Origin: Monosporascus cannonballus
Taxonomy: Eukaryota; Ascomycota; Sordariomycetes; Xylariales
NCBI GenBank assembly: GCA_004154925.1
Contig: QJNS01000111.1
Span: 142,693-206,692 of the forward strand
DNA: 64,000 nucleotides
Direction: 5' to 3'
The position numbers and the translations under genes were made by a program. The notes beneath the pieces were generated by a model that was given only the letters and a program-made list of their open reading frames with translations, was not told the origin of the DNA and searched no databases. This document shows, in pieces, positions 48,401-61,013 of the stretch (its first letter is position 1; every line of letters begins with the position of its first letter).

Positions 48401-48684
48401 TGGGATGTGGAGGGATAGCACAGAATACGTATATGTACAGAGAGTAGTGAGGTAACGAAGCTATATCTCCCCGCAGATAGACAGATACACATATAGGTTG
48501 ACCGCAGTCATCCAGGTTATGTAGGTATGCAAGGAGATAATGGCGGCCTAGACGTCGGTCGATATGGGTATTGGATGGGGGCTTGGTGTTAGACACGCAT
48601 AGAGGCGGCAATGGCATACAATAAGATGAGAAAAGTCGTTGCTTGTAGAGCCGGAAATGAAGGCGGCACCGAAGACTTACCCAT
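45409..48684 (-). CDS. GBP2: Three-RRM SR/RGG RNA-binding protein (Gbp2/Hrb1-like)
   Basis: Ten coding exons: 48681-48684, 47761-47786, 46981-47320, 46857-46909, 46739-46746, 46590-46683, 46380-46535, 46263-46314, 45755-46197 and 45409-45693, giving 486 residues. Yeast Gbp2/Hrb1 are shuttling SR-like proteins that link TREX to mRNA export and quality control. The order is an RS-rich N-terminus ([20 protein letters not shown]), RRM1 ([18 protein letters not shown]), an RGG/Gly linker, RRM2 ([18 protein letters not shown]), a long Gly-Phe-Arg-rich segment, RRM3 ([18 protein letters not shown]) and a short tail (GLTQDQIM). Exon 1 adds only ATGG and exon 5 is just 8 nt (GGATGCGG), yet both are required for frame. 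Introns 1 (894 bp) and 2 (440 bp) are long for this kind of genome, which may reflect regulated splicing. Confidence 0.9.
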
Positions 48685-51600
48685 GGTTGCAGATGACTCC
48701 GTCTTTGGTCGAATCGAACTGCTTCTTGAAAAATCTCCCCCTTTTGGGCGCGGGTGGGAAACGAAAGGTGGCAATACGTAGTTCAAAGGACCGTGTTATC
48801 TGTATTGGAGGGGTGAGCTTCAACGTAACGGCCTGTGAGAATAGGGGGAAAGATTATGCGCCGATCTAGAGTCAACATTGCCTAGTGAGGCAGTGCTCAC
48901 TGGAATGAGAGGATAGTGTACATAAGCCGAAAAGGCAGCGAAGGGAGCGGACATGTAGGTGTGTACAACGTGAACTAGGCAGGCTTCGATGCGAGGGAAT
49001 GAGCACTGAAGCGACCTGAAGTCAATTACATCAAATGGCGGGTAGTATACCCGCCAAAGGCAGATTGGTAATAAGCTAACAGACCGAGGCAGAAGGCGGC
49101 TGGGGAAACGTAGCGGCAGCAGCGACAGCAGTAGGCGTCGTCGCAGATAGGTAGGTAGCTTGGAAGAGCCAGCCATATACCTCACCAAACAATCTCAACT
49201 ACATACTGCCTACCTAACCTTGCCGATGAATGCTACACCCGCACACACACACGCGTGGGTAGACCGCGAAAAGAGAAGCCATCACAGCCGTGAGGGCATA
49301 CGCCAGGAAGGCATCGGTCGCATGAGCGAGAGCGACATAAGGCTGGATCTAAATCCCTTCTCTTTCTACCCCTCTGTGTGGCCTGTGTCGCGTATGCGCG
49401 CTCGAGCTCGCGTGTGGACAATCATCAGGTCTAGCAGGCACGGTAGGTAGCTGGGTAGGTAGGCAGGCAGGCAGGCATGTGAGTAGTGTGTTATGTAGGC
49501 GCGCATGTATGTAGGTATGTCTTGCTGGTGCCGGTGCCGGTGCTGGTACCGCCAAAGTAACACAACGCCCGTCAACGCCCGTTTGTCGCTGACTGGACTG
49601 GCGCATCCATCGACTACTACCTTCATGCGTTGAGGCTGCAGGTGTGAAGGGGGTCGGGGTCCGATGCATTGGTGATGTGGGTACAGCATTCTGCTCACAT
49701 ATAGACGTACCTGCTTAGTTTGATTGATTGATCAAACGACTGGTTGATGGCGTCCTCGATGGAATGGAGATGTCGATAGAGGGTGATGCGGCCAACCAAA
49801 TAGAATGGTAGGTATGCCGGTAAAGTGAGTAGGTACCTGACGGCAACAACCACAAAGCGACGTAAGGCAACGCGGAAATGTAAACGCGACCGAGCCAGAC
49901 CATACGCGGTAGAGATCGGGGAACACAGGAGGACACTAGGGGTGCCTGTGGATCGAGGCTGGAGACAGGACACGGTACCGTCGTTTGTGGTGAACAATAA
50001 GTGCCAGGGAAATGATGAGCTGGAGATGACCGCGTTTCAAAAGCTAACTTCGGCTTCGGCTTTTTGCTCTCGGTAGGTAGGGTCGGGGAAGGGGAAAAAT
50101 TTAATAATTGTCAGAGCAACAGCAAGGCTGGCTGTTGGCTGCTGGCGTTTTTCTTCTTCAGCCACGGACAGGTAGGTAGATCAGAACGATAAGTTGATAG
50201 GGAGATACCTAACGGGATGAGGTAGCGTGGCAGGGCAAGTTGCTAGAGGTAGACTGCATCCGGCTTGGACTGCATACGAAATGACAAACGTTGGGAGTAC
50301 CTAGTTTACCTTAGTCATAGGCAAATATACAGGGAATGCCTTAGAGAGAATAAAAGCCGCAAATGCCAGTAACAAATTTTGATTGGCCATAAAGCAAGCG
50401 CTAGTGATCCGCTAATGTGTCCTTTTTAATTCATGGCGTTCCTGCCGCGTTGTGCTGATGAGATCCTTGCTTCAAAGAATCCCGAGTCCCGACTGGTCGA
50501 GCCGCTTTCCAAGAGGGTTCTCATCCAACTCTCTGTGGTAGCCTTGTTCAAAATTTTTTCTCTTTCACACCCACGCACATCTGTTTTCCTGACGCTGGCG
50601 AGTCGCTGAAACCACTGGACTACCGAGCATTGGTAGCAAGCATACCTTTGCATAAGGTTGCAAGTTTCCTCACCGATTGGACAAGGGTCCCACGTGTATC
50701 GTTAACATCCGGATCGACCCCCCTCCTTTTGGAAATCTCCCCGTACATTCTTACACAGTACCTATTAATATTTCGGTACCAGGGTTCCGGATATATGATT
50801 GGCATCTGCTTTTCCGTTGGTGATTGTTGAGTTACTACCTCCATTCATGACTTGGGAGTTCGGGGTCGTTTAGTTGCTGAGTAGGCCAACTACATTACGC
50901 TTCCCTGCTTCAAGATCGTTAGATACGGTCTAGGACTGGATATTTACTTGTTCTCCCGGCGTTGCTTGAAAACGTGGCTCCGTTATTCCCTAGTATAGCA
51001 GAGTATATCCTGCCATCGCTTTATCAGAGACGTAGACCACGTACAGGATGCCCCTGACAAACAATGCGAAATCATGTTTCGTGGGACTTTCCTGAAAACT
51101 CGACTGTGCTCCCTGGGTTGGGATTTCTAGAATCGTTTGGTATCTTTAGCTTCAAGAGGGATGCTGTCTAGAAATTTCCAAAAGAATGTGTGAACTTGAA
51201 ACGCTCGAGCCTCGAGAAAGTTGCGAGGCTGAGAGAGGATGCCAACCCCTATCTCTTTTGGATCGCCACACTGAGAATATTGTTCGAAGGACTCGCTGCT
51301 CCGCCCTGTTGGAACTGATCCGTAGGTCATGAAGAGTTCGAGAACGCAGCTGAGTATATGGTCTTCCAATATAAGCTTGGGTTCATACCAATCATCCAAC
51401 TTCAGGTGTATCCGTGGTCACGTCACGATGGATGCATCGCTTGCAACAGCATGTACTCCCCGCAGTCCGCCCGCCATATGGATCGTAGCTGGTGGAGGGT
51501 CGCGTTACATTGTACAGGTATTAAGATAGGAGAGACACGGAGGCAGTAACACACGAGGGCCTAAAACTTTCTGCGACACGGGAAGCTACGTCTGCATCGA

Positions 51601-54600
51601 CCTGCATCCATTTGAGGATTTCCGGCAGCTGATAAGGTGGCCTCTCTTTCTCAGCCCATTGATGGATCACGCCTCAGTATTGTCTGGTCCGCGGCCCAGG
51701 TACCAAATATTGCTCTGGCAATCTACTCACAAGGTAAATGGCCAGCCTCAGCATGTTTAAGCCCAAGCACCCCAAATTGGTTCATTCATTCTTTTCCACT
51801 GCTTTCAACTCAGAACATCTCATAAGCAATGCTGTACTTGTGGAACCCTCAGACTCTTGGGTTTTGCAGCTCATGGACGATAAGGAGAACATACCACATT
51901 CCGCTGCGGTCGGAGTCTCGATGGAATGGAGCCAGCAAAGTCAACATGTCATATAGGCACATGAAAGATATCCTCCCGAATAAACAGCTTAGGTAATCTC
52001 GAATCCCTTCCTACTTCTACCTACTAGGACGAGACGCTAAACATCCTGCGTCTGACTTACGGCATTGCCGCCATGAAGCGGTGTCGGCAGACAGCGCATT
52101 GTATTAATAGTTATCATGTAGATTTATGATATAAACAGCGGAGATTACTTCCTTGTCAACGTGTTTAATGCCGGGAGGAGTTCAGGGCATTGGGCGCTAC
52201 TTAAGAACAATCAGTCTCCCCCCCCTCTCTTTTTGAGAGGGGGCCAGTCCTCGAAGTGAATTTAGGCTTATCTCAAAGGCGTAAACGAAGTGGAGGTAAT
52301 TTCATACCACTATATCCTCTCGAAACTTAAGCGTCGTAGAATGTCCCCATATATCGGGGAAAGCTGCATAACCACGCCACGATATTATCAGAAGGATTGT
52401 TGGATATACAAGCAAGCATGCTTGCTCATCTTAGAGGATGCCGAGATGTGCAAGACTCTAAAGCTATAACAAGTCAGGATGAAAGAAAATCCCGGTCTGA
52501 TCCTTTATCGTTTCGCAGGCCAGCAAGTAACGAAATCCAGAATGAGTCGGCGGCTATTGAAAGCCTTCTATATTGTACAACAGCAACACGCAAGCAGGCG
52601 GCTAGGTGCCCAATATTCCCCGTCCCCAAACGCCCCGCAAGCGCCGACCACTGTCACATCGATCGGTTGGATCGAGTGGTGCCGCCATGATTCACATGCC
52701 TTGCATTGCCATCATTGCCATGCGCCTCGGAGTGGGTTTTGAGGCCGATTCCCCCATCGAAACATGTGAGCCCTTACCAGCCTCACCGCCAACGGTTCTA
52801 GCCCAAGCCCAAACCGCAGAACCTGGGAAAAGCCGATCTCTAGCCCGCCGTAATGATATTGCCCGTGGTATACCGTATCTCAAGCCTGCCTGGTCGAGAT
52901 TTCTTATGTTGTCACATCGTCCTTGTAACATGCTCAACTTTAAGGAGCTTCCGGCTTGCTCGGTCGACTTGGCGACATGGGGGCGGCTTGCCTGTATGCC
53001 GTTAATAATCATTCATGCGCAGCTCAGCTGGGATTATTTCCCCCTTTCTTATGATCAATCTTTGCCTCAGAACGGTCGCCTGCAGCTCAGCCAAGCCTTC
53101 TCGCTTTTTTCGGTCCCGTAAAGTCGCATTCTTGTCCCAACTAATGCCGCCAAAAATTGGGCCCATTTTAACGAAGATGCTAGGTATGTCCGCTTCCACA
53201 TTCCTCGGGACCAAATTGAGACATCTTGTCTATGAGCTCTAGATAATGCACTCTCCAGGTACGATCGTACTTGAAGCCGTAATATGTTACGATATATAAG
53301 CAGGTGGAGTGGTCTCGCCGGCCCAAAAGGCATGCAAGTAAGAGGTTGGTGAATTTAAATGGGACCCGTAACTCCCGTTCTTATACGCAATATGTTAGTC
53401 CTCCCTCAGACCCGTTGGCTTATGGCCCTTCCCTCACCTACGCGCGCATCGTCGACGAGGGTCCACCCATAATGTGGAACACCTACGTGGAAATAAGAAA
53501 GTTCCTAAGAAGGTAGCGGCCTTCCTAAAAGGCAGCCGGGGGGACCTTGCTTCTACTAACCAGAGGCAAACCAACTTCCCATCCTACTACTCCAAGCGAA
53601 ATGCAGGGCCTGTTCTCAGAGAGACCCCTAACCTGCATGGGTCGGTTACCCTCCAGGGCGGCTAGGAGTGGGAGGGCGCTTGGGTAGCACCTCATTGAAT
53701 AGTTCAAAATTCGTACCTGCTAACTATATGCCTGCCGACTGACTCACGGCGTCTCCTTCATATGCGAAGGAGTTGGGGCGCAGGACTCATAACAATAATT
53801 CAGACCCATATGACGAATCACCAGGTAGTACCGGGTTCCGACATAAGTGCCACAAGACTTACCCCATGACAATCGACCCCATCCACTAACCCTTATGAAC
53901 ATCAGGGCAGCCTTTCTTTGGCGGGTACAACAGCTACTGTAACACACAAGGACAACTTGAATCTCCCTGGTAAGCATGGCATGGTCGTTTCATCCCACTC
54001 CGGCTCTGGCGGGCTCTGCTGAATTCGGCTCGGAAGGCGACCTATCAGTTCCAGTGAACGATGCTTAGGGCAGCTTACCGCCAGCCCAAAGACAGCTGTT
54101 ACACAGCGTCAGGTTGAAACGCCAGTGAAGTGTCTATCCTATGCTTATTGGCGTGACCCTTGCAGCAACAACATCATTGTCCCAGGTGGAAAAGGATGCG
54201 GAGTTGGCTCCGAGCCCGTCACAGGACTCGGGCGAATATATTGGGTAATCGCCGGATGGTCTGGGTTGCAGCCGTGATGGCGGCGTCGTCTCAAGCTGAC
54301 TCGGGCTCCCCAAAAGGGCACTTTTCCTGCGCATCATTCCTGCAGGTTCGGCCGGGGACCACATGCCAGAATGCGCACATGCGGCTTGGTAATGGAATCT
54401 GGTTATGCACATTAGCTTATCCGATACACCCTCCACGAAGGCCAATTCCCCGAGGTAACCATGGATATGTACAGGATTCCCGACAGCCGATGTTACCCCT
54501 CTACGGTTGTTTCTATCCAAAACCGTGGGGCTGCCATCATCAGAGAGTCCCTGTTCCGTCAAGGCAACTCCACCACGGTTCATGATGAATGAACCCAATA

Positions 54601-55368
54601 GGATGCGGTCCGCGCCCCCCCCCTCTAGATTGCTAGGTGGATGGCTCATCGACAGTAGGGTTACCGGACAAGTCTGAACCAACAACTACCCAGCTCCATT
54701 CATCCTCGTCGTTGTAAATCACAAGAGAACTAACTACATAGATAGAACGAGTATTGTCATCTCTAGTCGCCGTCGGCGGCAGCCGCTTGATGCCTCGTAT
54801 GCCGTAAACACCAGCCAGCCGTCTTATCACCGGCCCGGCTTGACTCATGTGAAGCGTTATGTTTTGAGAAGGGCCTAATCCTGTATGGGCATGCGCATGG
54901 TAATCTTTGAGTGGCCCGTTGCAATGCCAAGCATTCGGTCGTCTCCCCGATTCTCGAGCCGTTTGGATCATGCAATGCGCATCCGTGACGGGAACTAGCC
55001 TGACCAGGAAAGATCCCCCGAGGGTAAGGGCGAGAACCGTTGATCGACTAACAGTGGGTACAGAAGTATCCACCCATAACGAGGTTATCTCGCTCACTCC
55101 GGTCATGTGCCTTCCATTAAGATGGGCTAAATCACCTGCTGACAGGTGGACAGCAAGTGGCGGCACGGAGATTGGATATTCCATCCTCCGCAAGGACCCG
55201 CCCCCTCCGACATCGCCTTACCTAGGTAGGTACCTAGGTATGCACGGGATGCTCCGGGGGAAGCTGCATCCGGCGGCTCTAGGATTTCGTTGCTGGGAAA
55301 GTTTATACGAGTCCGTGATTCTTCATTTCACTCGCTATTTACGGCACCAATCGACCCCAAGGCCATTC
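48685..55368. other. 6.7-kb gene-poor region
   Basis: No intact gene could be built. It begins with the leader and promoter of the GBP2-like gene. A GTAGGTAGG/CAGGCAGG microsatellite lies at about 49440-49480. Coding-like minus-strand pieces occur near 50430-50830 (GVDPDVNDTRGTLVQSVRKL) and 51130-51390 (EDHILSCVLELFMTYGSVPT), with stops between them; they look like relics of unknown genes. A TACCTAGGTAGGTACCTAGGTA-like double palindrome lies at 55219-55240. Confidence 0.45.
54633..55184 (-). other. Unidentified open frame, 183 codons
   Basis: An ATG-started minus-strand frame (MEYPISVPPLAVHLSAG...) runs without a stop to 54633 and includes a protein-like stretch (RSIYVVSSLVIYNDEDEWSW). A second open frame of similar length continues in another phase from about 54685 to 54134. 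I recognise no family or domain, and no splice signal clearly joins them. It could be a young or decayed gene, or chance. Confidence 0.25.
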
Positions 55369-56535
55369 ATGATGGCGCCGTCGCGGGCCTTTTTTGCGAG
55401 GTCAGCTCCGCTACGGCGAGCGCCGCGGAATTTAGCCACCATATTCTGCAACAAAACCGCGGCCGCCCCTCGTCCCTACCACTCCCACGACCATCCGCCG
55501 CCGCCGGGCGTCTTCAACGCAGCCGAGAATGCTATCCTTTCGGCCGCATACGCACACGTCTCCGAGCACGGCTTTACTCAGCGCGCCCTCTCCCACGGAG
55601 CCAGAGATGCCGGCTACCCGGACATCAGCACCAACCTGCTCCCCGAGGGGCCCTTCAGCCTCATCAGATACCACCTTGTGACGCAGCGAGAAGCGCTTGC
55701 GCCGAAGAGCAAGGAGATCTTTAACATCAACCCTGCCACCCCCCCCGCCTCACACAATGGAGATGCCGCGTCGGCAACTCATTGGAAAGTTGGCGACAAG
55801 GTCGAGCGACTCGCGTGGGAGAGGCTGTTGGGGAATCGGGACGTGAACCATCGCTGGCAAGAGGTATGTCCCGTCGTCATCATCGCCCCCATTCGACCAT
55901 CCCTCCCACCCCGCTCCGCCCCGGGTCGATGAAAACCGAACCCAATGGGCGACGGCACGCCACGTATTCCTTCATGGCGTCGCCCTCAAACCACCGCCTT
56001 CTCTACCTGTCCATCATCCCACGCTGCACCTCCCACCCAGCCCCCAAAGCCCCATTCGCTATCTGGCGCCATGTCGGTGTCGATTGGCTCAGATTCACTT
56101 GCCGTCCCCAGCCCCCATGGCACACAGCACGCCACACCACACCACACGCCCACACGCCCGTGCCTTCGCTCGCTTGCTCACCGGTGTCCCCGACACGCCC
56201 AGGCCTTAGCAGTGATGGCGCAACCTTCCCGCGTGGCTGCGTCGCTGCACGAGCTCGCGCTGCTCGCGGACGAGATCTGGTACCTGTCGGGCGACATAGC
56301 CGTCGACCCTTCATGGTACGCGAAGCGCGGCGCCCTGTCGGCCGTCTACGCGTCGTCCGAGCTTTTCATGACCAACGACCGGTCGCCAGGCTATGGCGAG
56401 ACGCGCGCCTTCCTGCGCCGGCGGCTCGACGAGACGAACGCCGTCGGCGCCGCCCTCGGTGGCGCCGCCCAGTGGGTCGGCTTCACCGCCTCGGCCGCTT
56501 TAAACGTGCTGCGGAGCAAAGGGGCGAGGATCTGA
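55369..56535 (+). CDS. COQ9: Ubiquinone biosynthesis protein COQ9
   Basis: Two exons, 55369-55863 and 56203-56535, giving 275 residues. COQ9 is a mitochondrial lipid-binding protein with a TetR-like fold that supports the Coq7 hydroxylase step. The presequence is MMAPSRAFFARSAPLRRAPR and the mature part starts near HSHDHPPPP. The fold begins with ILSAAYAHVSEHGFTQRALS, followed by HGARDAGYPD. Exon 2 carries the conserved LADEIWYLSGDIAVDPSWYA, then KRGALSAVYASSELFMTNDR, and the hydrophobic C-terminal helix (GFTASAALNVLRSKG). The 339-bp intron joins GAG to GCC in phase 0. Either of two adjacent ATGs could be the start. Confidence 0.93.
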
Positions 56536-57252
56536 AATTGCCCGACGCGGTAAGCAAGGCTGGCAGGCAGGCAGGCAGTGAGATAGACGGGACGGCAGGC
56601 GCTGTAAGCAGACAACCCAGGCAGGCGACCAGCTCGCCTTGTTGTTGCATTGCTAGCCGATGCATCATCATATCATGACAAGCACATGCAAATCATGCAG
56701 AGCCGAAGGCGAGGTGGAGACTTGGTTGCCTCGTGTAAATTTTAATGAGATATCAAGCGTACGAAACCGGGCGAGCGACCAAAGGGAGTATCTTGCGATG
56801 CACGTTAACCATTTTGGCCAACTGCCGTGGGTAATTGAGCTCCGAATGCAGCGACCGGTATGGGCCGTGCAGCTCGCGTCTGTATAATACATCTCAAATA
56901 ACCTATGTACGTGCGAGGAAGGCCTGCGAGCCCCAGACCGCAGACGATCCATTAACCCGGAGCCTGCCGCAAATCTCCGTCCGAGGTCAGCGTCCGGCTG
57001 TGTTGGAACGGTTATGGTGGAGCCTCAATGACGCACATCCATAAACCGGCCTACGACTCTACTGCATATCCGGCTAGAGCATTAGAATCCGCGACCCAAT
57101 CTGGCGCAAAACCAAGGCAAATATCACCGGCTCGGCCCTTTCTTTTCCCTTCCATCTCGAACGCCCTGCGAGGTGGGCCACCACCAGAGAGCTGCACAAC
57201 TCCGCTGTTACAAATGTAGAAATCGTAACCGAGAAACTGGCATCCCTAGTCG
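56536..57252. other. Convergent 3' region COQ9 / SMC6
   Basis: About 720 bp between convergent stop codons. A CAGG tandem run lies at about 56560-56578. No gene seen. Confidence 0.45.
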
Positions 57253-60200
57253 TCAGTGGTCCGCCAGCGTCCGCTGTCGAGGATCCGTGAGCCTGCAAGA
57301 CGATCGATTAGAGATTGCTGACGGAAACCGGGAAATAAGTGGCGAGCGCGGTATGTGAGCATGATTAGGGGAAGGAGTAGTAGTACTAGTACGCACCTTA
57401 TAATCTTGACATCCTTGTCAATATGGGCCCGGCCCTCGATGGCATTGGGTGTGATGAGGATGAACTGCTTGCCGACCGAACGGCGGGCGGCCGTGATCTG
57501 CAATGCCCGTTAGTGGGGGGTTCGTATCTCCAATCCTAAAGGGTTCCCCCAAACTCACCAGCATGTTCGTACTGATCTTACGGTTCACGTTGTCCATGAA
57601 GACGTCGAATTCGTCAAGGCATCGCAGGGGGGACCCTATTGCGTCCCAGATGGCAAGAAGGAGGCATATTGACGAGAACGACTTTTCTCCACCGGAAAGT
57701 GTCTTCGTGTTGCGGCCGGACTCGTTTTTCCTAGTTCCATCGGGCTCGACTTGAATCTCGAGCTTCTTGGACTTGTGATCGAGCAAAAGCTTTCCTCGAA
57801 ACTTGCGCTCGCTTAGCAGGTACGCGAAGTTGACTCGCGCGTGGGCCGAGATCAGCCGTTGGAAGTATCGCCATTTCTCGAGACGGGTATTGAGAGCCTG
57901 CTTCAGACCATCTACGAGAGAAGTGAGGTTTTTGTGATGCTGCTTCTGCTCGCGGTATTCCTGGATTGCTTGTGCCGCGCGGGCGTGGATCTCCTCGTCT
58001 GATGCGCCAAGCTGGTTCCGGATCTTTCTCAGCTGCTCTCGCAGACTCTCGTACTTACGCTCGAGGCTTACTGTAGTCTCGCCCTCCGGTATGTATGCTC
58101 GCTCAGGACAGGCTTCGCTGGCCTTTTGCGTATAGTCATCAACAACAGCGATTTGGCGATCCCGGGAGGCCTCGGCCTGGGCCTTGCCTGCTTTTGCCTC
58201 CTCGTGGCCTTGGTGCACTTCATTTTTCTCGAATAGGATAACTCGGCGCGATTCTTCGCGTCTCTTGAGTTTGTCTTCTGCCTTGGCAATCTTGGCCTTG
58301 AAGTCTTGGGTCGCTAGCTTGGCATCGTTGAGCTTCTGCTTGAGGTTTTCGACCTCTTTGTTAAGCTCCCGCTTCTGCACAGCAAGCTCGCCGTATTGAT
58401 TGCCGTAGTGGTCCTTTTGCCTCTGAGCTTCTGCTAGAATCTCCTTGAAATTCTGCAGGCCGCCGCCGGTATTTTCGAATGCGTCGAGCTCCGCTTCAAC
58501 CTGCTCGACGCGGACTTCCGCTCGCACGAGTTCCTGCTTGAGTTCGGCCGCTCTTCGCTTGTGCCGTGCCACGGCTTGTGCGCAGCGCTGGGTCGTCTGC
58601 TGCGTTGTTCTCCAGGAAGCTTCCACCTCTCTCAATTCCGCACGCAGCTGCTCTAAGGCGTCCTTTTGGAAACTGATCTGGGTCTCCGCATCTGACTTCA
58701 TACGTGGCTTCTGGTTATGGTCCGGGAAGACGGGTTGCGTACTCATGTTCCCTCCCCGGTTGGTTAGCCGGAGACCCTCCCTTTTCGTGTCGTGAAAGGT
58801 TATGCAAGCCGTGACGTTTGGAGGCGGCTGACCATCGAACATGATTTTTTCTGCCTCTTCTCTCCTCTCAACGAGGATCATCTGTTCGATCTGATTCAAG
58901 ATAACTAATTGATCTCTCACTACGGCATCGTCGAACTTCAGCACTCTCATGATTGTATCAAATCTGCTGTCCGGTTCTCTCAAGTTGCTTAGAGAGTGCC
59001 TAGGTGCAATGAGTATCGGCGGAGAGGACCGCATGTGTAGCCTGTCCATATAAGACTGCAGACGCTTCTGATCAGATCGGCTAGTAACAATGAACGCGCT
59101 AAGATTACCACCGAGGTATCTTTCGATGACGCCCCCCCATTTGGGCTTCGTAAGTTGGATGAGGGTACCAATCGGCCCAATAGGTTTCTGTGAGAATCCT
59201 GTGTCATTTTCAATAGATTTCAGGAGCTGAGGTACCTTGGGATCGAAGCCGGCAAACGGGTCGATACGGTTCTGCGATAGGTCCCGTAGCCGGATGTCCG
59301 CTGCCGATACTTCCCTTTTCTTCTGCTCGAGGCGACCTGCCGCACCGCGTTGTTCCTTCTCGGCGCTAGCAAGCTCGTTATCCAGACGCGAGTTATCTGC
59401 TGCATGAGCATCAATAGCCACATGAACATCCTTTTCGGCCTGTTTAGCTTCCTCGAGTTCCTTTTGTTTCTCCGTGAGGGCTCCTCCATTTATTTCTTCC
59501 AGCCGCTGTTCTTCTTCGCGGATCTTTCCCTCATACTCTTTAACCCTCTCAGATGCCGACTGAAGATTGGAGTGCAGGTCTCTTTCTTGGGTGTGGGTTT
59601 CCGTGAGTAATTTCCTAGCATCGTTGAACTTGTCGTGAGCCTCAGTTTCCGCCACTTTCACTTCGCCCTCTTCTTCACGGATGCGCTCTAACTCCTGCTT
59701 CGCTTCCTGCACTACGTGATCGACCTTTTCGAGCTCTTCCGTCTTCTTCTCAATTAAAAGTTGCGTTCGGTCAATTTCTTGTTGGGCAAGGGCGATGGCA
59801 TTCTGCTTCTCTTTCAGCTTGTCCTCTTGCTCGGCGACTTGTGCCCAGATGAGCTGGTTCCTGTAGACGGCCTGTTTCTGACGCATCTCAGCGTTCTTCG
59901 TGACGGCATCTCTTAGTTTGACCGCTTTCTCGTACTTCTCCTTGAGAATGTCGATGGTCTCTTGATACTCGATTAGCTTAGTCTCATTAGCCTCAAGGTA
60001 CTCTTGTAGGAGTTGGTAGTCGTTGGAGAGCTGTTCCAGTTGCGTGCCTTGGACGAAGTACTTGTATTTAGTGGCAGGAGTCGCCGCGTTGAGGAACTGA
60101 CGCGCGTTATCCTGGGATAGTACGTTCAGCGGGTTGTCGACTTGCAGACAGAAGTAGTCGACCACGTCGTCGACGTCACCCTTCTTGTTGGAGATCAGTC

Positions 60201-61013
60201 GGCCGGTCTCAGATTTCAGCTTGAAACCGCTGGAGCCAGATTTAGTGAACCAGCGCTCAACGATGATGGATTCTCCAAATTGGTCGGGCTTATAGGCATC
60301 GGTTCCCTGGTTCTTGATCTTGACGACTAAGCTAGCGTGGTCGCGGCCCTCTTTGACGAAACTCCGCAGGCTGCCTCCACGGTTGGTGGCGCTCGCCTTC
60401 CCGCCGAGACATAGGGTGATGGCAGTTAAGATGGCACTCTTGCCGCTTCCGTTTTCTCCGACGATGAAATTGAGCAGCGGACCAAGGTCACAGTGCAGTC
60501 TTTCGTGGCACATGAAGTTGTAACATGTAATGCTTTCGATAATAGCGTTGAGCGCGGCATGGTTCTCTCCGATAAGCGTAGGCCGGCTCTGTATGCGTTG
60601 TGTGGCTCGTGTGTCGTCGTCTTCTGTATGCTCTAGATGCTTAAATCCGGCATCGCGCATAGTCTCATATTGAGTAGAAGCGGGCGGAGTAGGCGGTGCA
60701 TCGGCCTCCTGCATACGCTGATCTCCATCGTCGTAGTCTTCTTCGGAAGGAGTCGCACTTTGTCCTCGAGGCGTCAGGTGCGACTTTCTTCTGCCTGATC
60801 CTGCATCAGAAACGCGAGCTTTCTTTCGCTGTCAAACCTAGCTGTTAGCATAATTTGATGACTTCCGCATATCGAGAAGACCGGGCGAAGACGAACCGAT
60901 TCGCTTCTTAGGCTTGAGCTAGCCTCAGCAACGACGACGCCGTCAGAATCACCGTCATCATCGAACGCAGCGCGCCGAGAGCGTTTAGATGAGGAGGCGA
61001 CCGCGCTAGGCAT
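57253..61013 (-). CDS. SMC6: SMC6 subunit of the Smc5/6 complex
   Basis: Four exons: 60897-61013, 57559-60828, 57397-57497 and 57253-57292, giving 1175 residues. Smc6 pairs with Smc5 in the nuclear complex for DNA repair and resolution of recombination intermediates. A basic N-terminal tail (about 1-130) precedes the ATPase head, with Walker A GENGSGKS at 163-170. Two long coiled coils flank the hinge (about 550-720). The C-terminal head has the signature LSGGEKSFSS and Walker B LRCLDEFDVFMD. The last two small exons add ITAARRSVGKQFILITPNAI and the end LTDPRQRTLADH, which the longest open frame lacks. Intron 1 has donor GTTCGT and branch CTAAC. It is divergent from the SGT1-like gene. Confidence 0.96.

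Noticed and set aside
49440..49480. GTAGGTAGG/CAGGCAGG array as a possible CRISPR-like or telomeric repeat
   Set aside because: A simple tetranucleotide microsatellite with no spacers and no telomere motif (TTAGGG).
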